Source: Xanthobacteraceae bacterium (lineage in GTDB: Bacteria; Pseudomonadota; Alphaproteobacteria; Rhizobiales; Xanthobacteraceae). From it: 64,000 nucleotides of DNA. The DNA lies in the NCBI GenBank assembly GCA_004297465.1, contig SCUB01000019.1, positions 254,501-318,500 of the forward strand, in the 5' to 3' direction. The position numbers and the translations under genes are program-made. The notes under the pieces are model-generated. The model was not told the origin of the DNA and did no database searches. It worked only from the letters and a program-made list of their open reading frames with translations. Positions 1 to 7,562 of the stretch are shown here, in pieces (the stretch's first letter is position 1; the number at the start of each line of letters is the position of its first letter).

Positions 1-566
1 GCCTTCACCTTGCGCTGCTGCGAGCCGACATGGAACGAGATGCCATGCGCCTCCAGCCCCAGCCGCTTGGCGAGGTCGAGCACCTCGACGGCCATCTCCG
101 GATCGCAGCCGAACTTGCGCGACAGCGGCCACTCGGCGCCGGCGCAGTCATACAGGATGCGGCAGAACACGCGGGCGCCGGGGGCGACGCGGGCGATCTT
201 CTCCACTTCCGCGGTCGAGTCGACCGCGAACAGGCGGATGCCCAGCGCGAAGGCGCGCGCGATGTCGCGCTCCTTCTTGATGGTGTTGCCATAGGAGATG
301 CGGTCCGCGGTCGCGCCGGCGGCCAGCGCCATCTCGATCTCGGCGACCGAGGCGGTGTCGAAGCACGAGCCCAGCGAGGCCAGCAGCGCCAGCACTTCCG
401 GCGCCGGGTTGGCCTTGACGGCATAGAACACCCGGCTGTCCGGCAGCGCGGTGGCGAAGGCGAAATAGTTCTCGCGCACGACGTCGAGGTCGACCACGAG
501 GCATGGCTCGGTGTCGCGCCCCTCGGCACGGCGGTGACGGAGGAACTCTTGAATGCGCTCGGTCAT
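1..566 (-). CDS. odc: Ornithine decarboxylase (PLP fold type III), 3' end cut by window edge
   Basis: Decarboxylates ornithine to putrescine, the first step of polyamine synthesis, in the cytoplasm. The first 188 codons are in the window, and the C-terminal half lies beyond position 1. The N-terminal alanine-racemase-like barrel is clear: FYAVKANP carries the PLP lysine (Lys51), followed by the GNTIKK and HGISFHVGS motifs of eukaryotic-type ornithine/diaminopimelate decarboxylases. ATG at 566 follows GGGGAGTGACGCC, a purine-rich ribosome site. The very long 5' leader suggests RNA-level control. Lysine/ornithine dual specificity cannot be excluded from the N-terminus alone. Confidence 0.9.
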   Translation of the reverse strand, partial: MTERIQEFLRHRRAEGRDTEPCLVVDLDVVRENYFAFATALPDSRVFYAVKANPAPEVLALLASLGSCFDTASVAEIEMALAAGATADRISYGNTIKKERDIARAFALGIRLFAVDSTAEVEKIARVAPGARVFCRILYDCAGAEWPLSRKFGCDPEMAVEVLDLAKRLGLEAHGISFHVGSQQRKVK

Positions 567-789
567 GGCGTCACTCCCCAAAAGCGGATGAATGGACGGC
601 GAACCGTCCATGGGGTGCTCGGATTTGAAGCTTCGCCGGCCGCGCGCGATGGAGGCGCGCCAGCCGCAAATATTCAAACCCGACTGTGCTGCCGTGGATT
701 GGATGGGGAAGTTCCCGTCCGCACGCCTGGCAATGAAGGACAAGCCTCTTCGGTAGCCCGCGCCGGCTGGTGGAAAGCCGGCAGAGTCC

Positions 790-841
790 AAAAAAGCCCG
801 CTCCGTCGTTGCTTTAAGTCGCGTCCCCCGTTGAGCGCGGG
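790..841 (-). terminator. Attenuator-like terminator hairpin within the decarboxylase leader
   Basis: On the minus strand, CCC-(GC)-GCTC at 841-833 can pair with GAGCGGG at 803-797, followed directly by C and six T at 795-790. The same 5' arm can instead form CCCCG/CGGGG with the segment around 830, which would block the terminator. Mutually exclusive hairpins ahead of a T-run more than 200 nt upstream of the start codon fit transcription attenuation. Confidence 0.45.
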
Positions 842-868
842 GTGCGCCGGTTCGCCTCCGGCTGCCGA

Positions 869-985
869 TCACGGTTGCAAGAAACAGGAGCCTTCAAACG
901 GCGCGTCCCTGGAGAGAGACACTTCGGCTCTTTGCTTCTTGGCGGCTGTCCGGCCTCTTGTCCGGATACCTACCGACCGACACAC
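869..985 (-). CDS. Candidate upstream ORF (38 aa) in the decarboxylase leader
   Basis: A GTG-started frame of 38 codons lies inside the leader. Its peptide is basic in the middle (RTAAKKQRAE) and ends in FEGSCFLQP just before TGA at 869. The frame spans the GAGCC/GGCTC stem and stops about 30 nt before the attenuator-like hairpin, so ribosome progress through it could change downstream folding. No strong Shine-Dalgarno is visible. A 74-codon frame (894-1118) overlaps it in another phase and is less well placed. Function is inference only. Confidence 0.35.
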   Translation of the reverse strand: MCRSVGIRTRGRTAAKKQRAEVSLSRDAPFEGSCFLQP

Positions 986-1019
986 GACCACAGGCACGTG
1001 CGAAATTGGGCAAGCGTGG

Positions 1020-1047
1020 AAGTAAGTGATTTAGAGGGGGGGTGCAA
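1020..1047 (-). promoter_or_regulatory. Possible sigma-70 promoter of the ornithine decarboxylase transcript
   Basis: TTGCAC at 1047-1042 and TTACTT at 1025-1020 are separated by 16 nt on the minus strand, ahead of the structured leader. The -10 is imperfect. It was chosen because it precedes all leader hairpins. Confidence 0.35.
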
Positions 1048-1206
1048 GAATTTTTCGCGCCGCGCGGCGATTTTTCACACAAAGGTGTTGCAGCGCTGCA
1101 CGCGTGCCGCGCCGACATGAACAGACGTTAAAGTTGCTTAACGTTTTCGCGCTTCCCCCACGTCGAGCGGCAGGCAGGACGAGGGGAGCGGCGGGACGCG
1201 CGATCT

Positions 1207-1461
1207 TCAGCGCGTGAACGGCTCGACGCGCCGCGCGGCGCGCACGAACGACACCATGATGGCGACGCCGATCAGGAACAGGATGACCTGCAGGATGTGG
1301 GCGGCGGTCTCGTTGAGGCCGAACAGGATGGCCAGCGCCCAGCCGCCGGCGAAGGCGGCGCCGAACACCTCGGCGCTGATCAGGATCGCCGCGCTGAGCA
1401 CGGTGATGACGCTGGGCCAGGCGATGCGGCGGCCGGTTGCGGGGGATGGTTGTGAACCCAT
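1207..1461 (-). CDS. Small two-helix membrane protein, function unknown
   Basis: An 84-residue protein starting MGSQPSPATGRR. It has two hydrophobic segments, roughly residues 14-45 (VITVLSAAILISAEVFG and on) and 52-74 (AAHILQVILFLIGVAIMVSF), and a basic C-terminus RAARRVEPFTR, so it is probably an inner-membrane hairpin. ATG at 1461 has a GAGGTG ribosome site about 10 nt upstream; a 102-aa longer frame exists but lacks one. It is divergent from the peptidase gene at 1586. I recognise no family. Confidence 0.6.
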   Translation of the reverse strand: MGSQPSPATGRRIAWPSVITVLSAAILISAEVFGAAFAGGWALAILFGLNETAAHILQVILFLIGVAIMVSFVRAARRVEPFTR

Positions 1462-1585
1462 ATGATGAGCACCTCGATTTATGGCCAGATGCCATGAAAA
1501 GGTGGCGGCAATCAAGCCAAATGGCTGCGCCGAAGCCCCGATTCGCTTTCCCGGCCGGCCGCCAGCACCCCGTCAGGATTATCCG

Positions 1586-3670
1586 ATGTCTCACTCCGCT
1601 TCCGCCGCCGCCAACCCGCTGCTGGAGGACTGGGCGGGCCCGCATGGCGCGCCGCCATTCGGGCGCATCAGGCCCGAGCACTTCCTGCCGGCGTTCCGGC
1701 AGGCGTTCGCCGGCCATGCCGCCGAGGTGGCGGCGATCGCCGAAAGCGGCGAGACACCGGGCTTCGATAACACCGTCGCCGCGCTGGAGCGCGCCGGCCA
1801 GTCGCTGACCCGGGTTTCGTCGGTGTTCTACAACCTCGCCTCGGCGCACACCAATCCCGAACTGCTGGAGGTCGAGACCGAGGTGGCGCTGCTCGCCGCC
1901 CGTCACTGGAACGCCATCAACATGAACGCGGCGCTGTTTGCCCGCGTCGCGGCGCTGCATGCGGCGCGCGCCACGCTCTCGCTCAGCGGCGAACAGACGC
2001 GGCTCCTGGAGCGCACCTACACGCGGCTGCAGCGCGCCGGCGCCGGGCTCGACGAGGCCGCGCGGGGCCGTCTCGCCGCCATCAACGAGCGCCTCGCCGA
2101 ACTCGGCACGCGCTTCAGCCATCACCTGCTCGCCGACGAGCAGGAATGGTCGCTGGCGCTGGCGCCCGAGGATCTGGCCGGCCTGCCCGACTTCTTCGTC
2201 GCCGCGGCGCGCGCCGCCGCCGCCGAGCGCGGGGCGCCGGGCGAGGCCGTGATCACGCTGTCGCGTTCGTTCGTCGAGCCGTTCCTGCAAAGCGCCGCGC
2301 GGCGCGACCTGCGCGAGAAGGTGTTCCGGGCCTTCACCGCGCGTGGCGACAATGGCGATGCGCGCGACAACAATGCCGTGATTGCCGAGACGCTGCGGCT
2401 GCGCGAGGAATATGCCGCGCTGCTCGGCTATCCGACCTTCGCCGCCTTCAAGCTCGCCGACACCATGGCGAAGACGCCGCAAGCGGTCGCCGCCCTGCTC
2501 GAACGGGTGTGGCGGCCGGCGCGCGACAAGGCGCTGGCCGACCGCGACGCGCTGCAGGAGCTGATCCGCGCCGAGGGCGGCAATTTCGCGCTTGCCCCAT
2601 GGGACTGGCGCTACTACGCCGAGAAGCTGCGCGCCATCCGCGCCGATTTCGACGATGCCGCCATCAAGCCGTATCTCACCCTCGACAACATGATCGCGGC
2701 GGCGTTCGACACCGCCCACCGGCTGTTCGGGCTGACGTTCGCGCCGCGCGCCGACGTTCCGGTCTGGCATCCCGACGTGCGGGTGTGGGAGGTGAGCGGC
2801 GCCGACGGCCGCCATGTCGGGCTGTTCTACGGCGACTACTTCGCCCGCGCCTCCAAGCGCTCCGGCGCCTGGATGACCAGCCTGCGCGACCAGCACCGGC
2901 TCGACGGCGCGGTGACGCCGCTGATCGTCAACGTCATGAACTTTTCCAGGGGCGCCGACGGCGCGCCGGCGCTGCTGTCGCCCGACGACGCCCGCACCCT
3001 GTTCCACGAGATGGGCCACGGCCTGCACGGCCTTCTGTCTGACGTCACCTATCCTTCGCTCTCGGGCACCAGCGTGTTCACCGATTTCGTCGAGCTGCCC
3101 TCGCAGCTCTACGAGCACTGGCAGGAGCGCCCCGAGGTGCTGCGGCGTTTTGCCCGCCATTACCAGACCGGCGCGCCGCTGCCCGACGACCTCATGGCGC
3201 GCTTCCTCAAGGCGCGCAGGTTCAACCAGGGCTTCGCCACCGTGGAATACGTGTCCTCGGCGCTGATCGACCTCGAATTCCATTCCCGCCCGGCCGCCGA
3301 GGTCGCCGACGTCCACGGTTTCGAGCGCGGCATGCTGGCGCGCATCGGCATGCCGGACGAGATCGCGCTGCGCCACCGGCCGCAGCAATTCGGCCACATT
3401 TTTTCGGGAGACCATTACGCCGCCGGCTACTACAGTTATATGTGGTCGGAGGTGATGGACGCCGACGCCTTCGGCGCGTTCGAGGAGGCCGGCGACGTGT
3501 TCGACCCGGTCACGGCGCAGCGGCTGCGCGAGGCCATCTACGCCTCCGGCGGCACGCGCGATCCCGAGGCCGCCTATGTGGCGTTCCGCGGCCGCGGGCC
3601 GGAGCCTGCGGCGCTGTTGCGGCGGCGGGGTCTCGCCGGCGAGAAAGACGAGAAACAGGAAACGGCATGA
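1586..3670 (+). CDS. dcp: M3 family metallopeptidase, peptidyl-dipeptidase Dcp / oligopeptidase A type
   Basis: A cytoplasmic zinc peptidase that degrades short peptides. At 694 aa it has the usual length for Dcp/OpdA. The zinc site is visible: His474-Glu475-Met-Gly-His478, then Glu503 in FTDFVELPSQ as the third ligand. C-terminal GDHYAAGYYSYMWSEVMDADAF is the conserved M3 substrate-side block. The start MSHSASAAANPLLEDW was chosen because family homology begins there; the frame is open further upstream to 1481. The stop overlaps the next gene by ATGA. No signal peptide is seen. A second M3-clan peptidase (PepF type) lies at 47750. Confidence 0.93.
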   Translation: MSHSASAAANPLLEDWAGPHGAPPFGRIRPEHFLPAFRQAFAGHAAEVAAIAESGETPGFDNTVAALERAGQSLTRVSSVFYNLASAHTNPELLEVETEVALLAARHWNAINMNAALFARVAALHAARATLSLSGEQTRLLERTYTRLQRAGAGLDEAARGRLAAINERLAELGTRFSHHLLADEQEWSLALAPEDLAGLPDFFVAAARAAAAERGAPGEAVITLSRSFVEPFLQSAARRDLREKVFRAFTARGDNGDARDNNAVIAETLRLREEYAALLGYPTFAAFKLADTMAKTPQAVAALLERVWRPARDKALADRDALQELIRAEGGNFALAPWDWRYYAEKLRAIRADFDDAAIKPYLTLDNMIAAAFDTAHRLFGLTFAPRADVPVWHPDVRVWEVSGADGRHVGLFYGDYFARASKRSGAWMTSLRDQHRLDGAVTPLIVNVMNFSRGADGAPALLSPDDARTLFHEMGHGLHGLLSDVTYPSLSGTSVFTDFVELPSQLYEHWQERPEVLRRFARHYQTGAPLPDDLMARFLKARRFNQGFATVEYVSSALIDLEFHSRPAAEVADVHGFERGMLARIGMPDEIALRHRPQQFGHIFSGDHYAAGYYSYMWSEVMDADAFGAFEEAGDVFDPVTAQRLREAIYASGGTRDPEAAYVAFRGRGPEPAALLRRRGLAGEKDEKQETA

Positions 3671-4305
3671 GACGGATTTTCTTGGGCGCGATGGTGCTGG
3701 GCGCGGCGCTCATGGCGGCGGTGCCCGCGGCCAAGGCGCATCCCCATGTCTGGGTCGTCTCGGCGAGCGAGGTGATCTACGGCGCCGACGGCGCGGTGAC
3801 CGGCATCCGCCATGCATGGACCTTCGACGACATGTTCTCGACCTACGCGCTGCAGGGGCTCGAAACCAAGACCAAGGGCGTCTACAGCCGCGAGGAACTC
3901 GCCCCGCTCGCCGAAACCAACGTCACCTCGCTGAAGGAGTTCGGCTTCTTCACCTTCGTGCGCGCCGGCGGCCGCAAGGAGAAGTTCAATGAGCCGGTCG
4001 ACTACTATCTCGAATACACCGACAGCCGGCTGGTGTTGCATTTCACGCTGCCGTTCAAGACGCCGGTGCAGGCCAAGGAGCTGGCGCTAGAGGTCTACGA
4101 TCCCAGCTATTTCGTCGGCTTCGATCTCGCCGAAAAGGAGCCGGTCCGGTTCGTCGGCGCGCCGGCCGGCTGCGCGGCGCAGGTCGCGGCCGCGCGCGAC
4201 GCCAAGCCGCCGCAGCAGACGCTCAGCGAGCAGAACTTCATGTCCGGCGACACCTCCAACTACGGCGCCATGTTCGCCAACAAGATCACGGTGACATGCC
4301 CGTGA
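3667..4305 (+). CDS. DUF1007 family periplasmic protein, partner of the metal exporter
   Basis: A 212-aa exported protein. Residues 1-24 (MRRIFLGAMVLGAALMAAVPAAKA) form a signal peptide, with mature protein starting HPHVWV, as is characteristic of DUF1007. The body contains AWTFDDMFSTYALQGL and DPSYFVGFDL. The two histidines at the predicted mature N-terminus could bind metal, which is inference. It overlaps the upstream peptidase stop by 4 bp and the downstream transporter start by 10 bp, so the three are translationally coupled. DUF1007 proteins are commonly encoded next to NicO-type nickel/cobalt permeases, as here. Biochemical role is unknown. Confidence 0.85.
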   Translation: MRRIFLGAMVLGAALMAAVPAAKAHPHVWVVSASEVIYGADGAVTGIRHAWTFDDMFSTYALQGLETKTKGVYSREELAPLAETNVTSLKEFGFFTFVRAGGRKEKFNEPVDYYLEYTDSRLVLHFTLPFKTPVQAKELALEVYDPSYFVGFDLAEKEPVRFVGAPAGCAAQVAAARDAKPPQQTLSEQNFMSGDTSNYGAMFANKITVTCP

Positions 4306-5369
4306 CGGCCGCCCGCGTGCGAGGACTGGCCGCCGTCCTGCGCACCCTGTGGGGGCCGCTGCTGGCGCTGCTCGTGATCGCCGTCATCGCCGATGCCGTC
4401 ACCACGGCGGCGCTGGCGCAGGGTACGCCGTTCGGCGCGCCGCGCCCGCCTCAGGCGGCGCCGCAGGTCGGCGGCATGGTCGGCTGGCTGCTCGCCAAGC
4501 AAGCCGAGTTCTACCGCGCCATGTCGGCGGCGGTGCGCGCCGCCAAGAGCGACGGCAGCGCGGCGCTGACGCTGCTTGGAGTTTCGTTCCTCTACGGCAT
4601 CTTCCATGCCGCCGGGCCCGGCCACGGCAAGGCGGTGATCTCGTCCTATCTGATCGCCAACGAGGAGACCGCGCGGCGCGGCATCGTGCTGTCGTTCGCC
4701 TCGGCGCTGCTGCAGGCGCTGGTCGCGGTCCTGGTGGTCGGTGTCGGCGCCTGGCTGTTCAACGCCACCAGCCGGAGCTTGTGCGGCGCCGAGCGCGTCA
4801 TCGAGCTGGCGAGCTACGCGCTGATCGCGGGCCTCGGCGCGCGGATGGTGTGGACCAAGGGGCGCGGCTTCTTCGGCGCGGTGCAGGACTGGCGCATGGC
4901 GCGGGGCGACGGCCATCACCATCATCACGACCACGCCGATCACAGTCACGCCGATCACAGTCCTGATGATTGCAGCCGTGGCGATTGCGGCCACTCCCAT
5001 GGCCCCGACCTCGCGACGATCGCGGGCCGGGGCGGCTGGCGGCGGGGCCTGAGCGCGATTGTCGCGGTCGGGCTGCGGCCCTGCTCGGGCGCCATCCTGG
5101 TGCTGGTGTTCGCGCTGGCGCAGGGGCTGTTCTGGGCCGGCGTCGCCGCCACCTTCGTCATGGCGCTGGGCACGGCGATCACCGTGACGGGGATCGCGCT
5201 TCTGACGGTCGGCGCCCGCGACCTGGCGCGACGGATAGCCGCGCACCGCGTCGGGGCCGGCGGCGTGGCGCTGCGCTTCATCGAATTCGGCGCCGCCGGG
5301 CTGGTGCTGCTGCTCGGGCTTGCGCTGCTGCTCGGCCAGGCCGCCGCCGAGCGCGTCACCTGCTTCTGA
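4296..5369 (+). CDS. NicO/RcnA-type nickel-cobalt efflux permease with His-rich loop
   Basis: A 357-aa inner-membrane protein of the NicO family, which exports Ni/Co or related divalent cations. Visible features are an N-terminal hydrophobic segment; the GIFHAAGPGHGKAVISSYL signature (a conserved HAxGPGHxK block); a cytoplasmic or periplasmic loop at about residues 204-240 rich in His/Asp (GHHHHHDHADHSHADHS); then GLRPCSGAILVLVFAL, the second conserved block; and a C-terminal helix. The His loop resembles metal-sensing loops in RcnA and CDF proteins. The start overlaps the DUF1007 gene by 10 bp. The substrate metal cannot be told from sequence. Confidence 0.88.
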   Translation: MPVTAARVRGLAAVLRTLWGPLLALLVIAVIADAVTTAALAQGTPFGAPRPPQAAPQVGGMVGWLLAKQAEFYRAMSAAVRAAKSDGSAALTLLGVSFLYGIFHAAGPGHGKAVISSYLIANEETARRGIVLSFASALLQALVAVLVVGVGAWLFNATSRSLCGAERVIELASYALIAGLGARMVWTKGRGFFGAVQDWRMARGDGHHHHHDHADHSHADHSPDDCSRGDCGHSHGPDLATIAGRGGWRRGLSAIVAVGLRPCSGAILVLVFALAQGLFWAGVAATFVMALGTAITVTGIALLTVGARDLARRIAAHRVGAGGVALRFIEFGAAGLVLLLGLALLLGQAAAERVTCF

Positions 5370-5443
5370 CCTGTTCCTAAAAGCCGGCCCGGCCGCCGTC
5401 GCCACTTGTGCGAGCCTGCCGCATCGTCTTAGGTGCGGCCGCC

Positions 5444-5977
5444 ATGGCCGATACCCTGCGCCGCCTGTCCGATCGCATCGACCGCCTCGCCGAACTCACC
5501 GGCCGCGCCGTGACCTGGTGCGCGCTGGCGATGGTGCTGGTGCAGTTCGCGGTCATCCTGTTGCGCTACGTGTTCGGGCTCGGCTCGTTGTGGCTGCAGG
5601 AATCGCTGGCCTATTTCCACGCCGCGCTGATCCTGTTCGCGGCGGCCTGGACGCTGCGCGCCGGCGGCCATGTGCGGGTCGACGTGTTCTATGCCGAGGC
5701 CGGCCCGCGTGCCCGGGCGTGGATCGACCTCATCGGCGCGCTCCTGATGCTGTTGCCGTTCATGGTGGCGCTGATGTGGCTGTCGTGGCCCTATGCGCGG
5801 CGCGCCTGGATCATCCTCGAAGGCTCGCGCGAGTCCAGCGGCCTGCCGCTGGTGTTCCTGCTCAAGAGCATGATCCCGCTGTTCGCGGCGCAGTTCTTCC
5901 TGCAGGGCCTGTCGCAGGCGATCCGCGCCGGGCTGATGCTGTCGGCCACCGCGCCGCGGGATGCGGCCACGTCATGA
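5444..5977 (+). CDS. TRAP transporter small permease (DctQ family)
   Basis: A 177-aa four-helix membrane protein, starting MADTLRRLSDRIDRL. It has the DctQ core: FAVILLRYVFGLGSLWLQESLAYFH, then HVRVDVFY, and two further hydrophobic helices. It is the small subunit of a sodium- or proton-driven carboxylate importer. ATGA overlap with the large permease at 5974 shows coupling. No DctP or TAXI solute-binding gene is adjacent on either side, so the specificity partner must be elsewhere or lost. An upstream in-frame codon at 5408 is possible but does not add family sequence. Confidence 0.88.
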   Translation: MADTLRRLSDRIDRLAELTGRAVTWCALAMVLVQFAVILLRYVFGLGSLWLQESLAYFHAALILFAAAWTLRAGGHVRVDVFYAEAGPRARAWIDLIGALLMLLPFMVALMWLSWPYARRAWIILEGSRESSGLPLVFLLKSMIPLFAAQFFLQGLSQAIRAGLMLSATAPRDAATS

Positions 5978-7536
5978 CCGGAGCGGAGATTCTTTCCGTC
6001 GCGCTGGTGGCGGGCGTCTGCGCGGCGCTGATGCTCGGCTATCCGGTGGCGCTGACGCTGGGCGGCGTCTCGCTCGGCTTCGCGCTTGCCGCCGGCGCGC
6101 TCGACCTGTTCCCGCTGGGCCTCCTGGGCGCGCTGCCGCCGCGCATCTTCGGCGTGCTGGTCAACGAGACGCTGATGGCGATCCCGCTGTTCATCTTCAT
6201 GGGCGTGGCGCTGGAACGCTCGCGCGTGGCCGAGGACCTGCTGGAGGCGATGGCGCGGCTGTTCGGCACGCTGCGCGGCGGGCTCGGCATCGCCGTGCTG
6301 GTGGTCGGCGTGCTGCTGGCCGCCGCCAAGGGCGTGGTCGGCGCCACCACCGTGACCATGGGGCTGATCGTGCTGCCCTCGATGCTGCGCCATGGCTATG
6401 ATCCGCGTCTCGCCGCCGGCACCGTGGCCGCGACGGCGACGCTCGCCCAGGTTTTCCCGCCGGCCACCGTGCTGGTGCTGCTCGGCGACCAGATCGCCAA
6501 CGCCTGGCAGAGCGCGCAACTCGCCAAGGGCGTCTACGCGCCCTCGCCGGTGACGGTGACCGATATCTTCGCCGGTGCCCTCGTGCCCGGCTTTGCGCTG
6601 GTCGTGCTGTATTTCCTGTTCCTTGTCGCCGTGGCGTGGCTGTTTCCGAACGCCTCGCCGGCGATCGCGCCCGAGCCGGACGCGCCGCGCGGCCTTGCCC
6701 GCGCCCGCGACCTGTTGCGCGCGCTCATCGCGCCGCTGGCGCTGATCGTCGCGGTGCTGGGCTCGATCCTCGGCGGCATCGCCACCCCGACGGAGGCCGC
6801 CGCGATCGGCGCGGCCGGCGCGCTGGGGCTGGCCGCGCTGCGCAACGACGCGACCCGGCCGTGGCCGGTCGCCGTCGCCGCGCTGGCGCTCGCCGCGCTG
6901 ATGGGCTTGCGCGCGAGCTTCGACCTGCGCGCCGGCGCCGCCCCGGCCGCGATGGCGGCGGCGCTGGTCCTGACGGGCGCGCTGGCAGGCAGCGTCGCGG
7001 TCATGCTGGCGCGGCTTTCGCGCGCCGGGCTGATGCGCGACATCCTCGCCAAGACCACCCAGATCACCAGCATGATCTTCGTGATCCTGATCGGCGCGAC
7101 GCTGTTCAGCCTGGTGTTCCGCGGGCTCGGCGGCGACGATCTGGTGCATCGCTCGCTGGCGCACCTGCCCGGCGGACCCGCCGGCGCCGTGCTCACGGTG
7201 ATGCTGGCGATGTTCCTGCTCGGCTTCGTCATGGACGCGTTCGAGATCATCTTCGTCATCGTGCCGATCGTGGCGCCGCCGCTCTTGTCCCTGCATGGCA
7301 TCGATCCGGTCTGGCTTGGCGTGCTGATGGCGGTCAACCTGCAGACCTCCTACATGCATCCGCCGCTGGGGCCGACGCTGTTCTACCTGCGCAGCGTCGC
7401 GCCGCCGGGCATGACGACGCGGCATATTTATGTCGGCATCATTCCATTCGTCTTGATCCAGCTCGCGATGCTGGTCATTCTCTGGGTGTTTCCCGCGCTC
7501 GCGACCGCGCTGCCGCGGCTGTTGGCGACCTCCTGA
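5974..7536 (+). CDS. TRAP transporter large permease (DctM family)
   Basis: A 520-aa polytopic membrane protein, longer than the ~430 aa of classical DctM and nearer the mannitol/chloroaromatic-type subfamily. Recognisable blocks are ETLMAIPLFIFMGVALERS, GATTVTMGLIVLPSMLRHGYD, GIATPTEAAAIGAAGAL, FILGFVMD-like LLGFVMDAFEIIFVIVPIVAP, and the C-terminal NLQTSYMHPPLGPTLFYLR. An extra hydrophobic region at about residues 290-350 accounts for the added length. It forms the transport channel with the preceding DctQ. A substrate-binding protein is missing from the locus, so the substrate is unknown. Confidence 0.9.
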   Translation: MTGAEILSVALVAGVCAALMLGYPVALTLGGVSLGFALAAGALDLFPLGLLGALPPRIFGVLVNETLMAIPLFIFMGVALERSRVAEDLLEAMARLFGTLRGGLGIAVLVVGVLLAAAKGVVGATTVTMGLIVLPSMLRHGYDPRLAAGTVAATATLAQVFPPATVLVLLGDQIANAWQSAQLAKGVYAPSPVTVTDIFAGALVPGFALVVLYFLFLVAVAWLFPNASPAIAPEPDAPRGLARARDLLRALIAPLALIVAVLGSILGGIATPTEAAAIGAAGALGLAALRNDATRPWPVAVAALALAALMGLRASFDLRAGAAPAAMAAALVLTGALAGSVAVMLARLSRAGLMRDILAKTTQITSMIFVILIGATLFSLVFRGLGGDDLVHRSLAHLPGGPAGAVLTVMLAMFLLGFVMDAFEIIFVIVPIVAPPLLSLHGIDPVWLGVLMAVNLQTSYMHPPLGPTLFYLRSVAPPGMTTRHIYVGIIPFVLIQLAMLVILWVFPALATALPRLLATS

Positions 7537-7562
7537 GCCGATCCATCGCGCTTTTCGATGCC

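Larger units (their letters stand above)
567..1013 (-). promoter_or_regulatory. Long structured leader of the ornithine decarboxylase gene (speF-type candidate)
   Basis: About 450 nt separate a plausible start point near 1013 from the decarboxylase ATG, with no ordinary gene. Reading the minus strand, I see successive hairpins: TCCGG/CCGGA (965-948), GAGCC/GGCTC closing a long stem (about 930-888), CCGG/CCGG near 860-846, and a hairpin followed by six T at 797-790. Alphaproteobacterial ornithine decarboxylase genes are known to carry the conserved speF RNA motif. The assignment rests on position, gene and structure, because I cannot run a covariance model. Confidence 0.55.

Noticed and set aside
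1126-1142. CGTTAA-N6-TTAACG palindrome taken as a CtrA box
   Set aside because: Spacing between TTAA cores is 6, not 7, and it does not sit near a clear promoter; left unassigned.
1031-3415. A 794-codon minus-strand open frame
   Set aside because: It lies antisense to the Dcp gene. High GC opens long antisense frames, and its content is Arg/Gly/Gln-rich without motifs, while the plus-strand frame has a complete M3 active site.
4912-4990. Tandem-repeat-like CATCAC/GATCACAGTCAC sequence
   Set aside because: It encodes the His/Asp-rich loop of the NicO permease, so it is a coding feature and not an independent DNA repeat.
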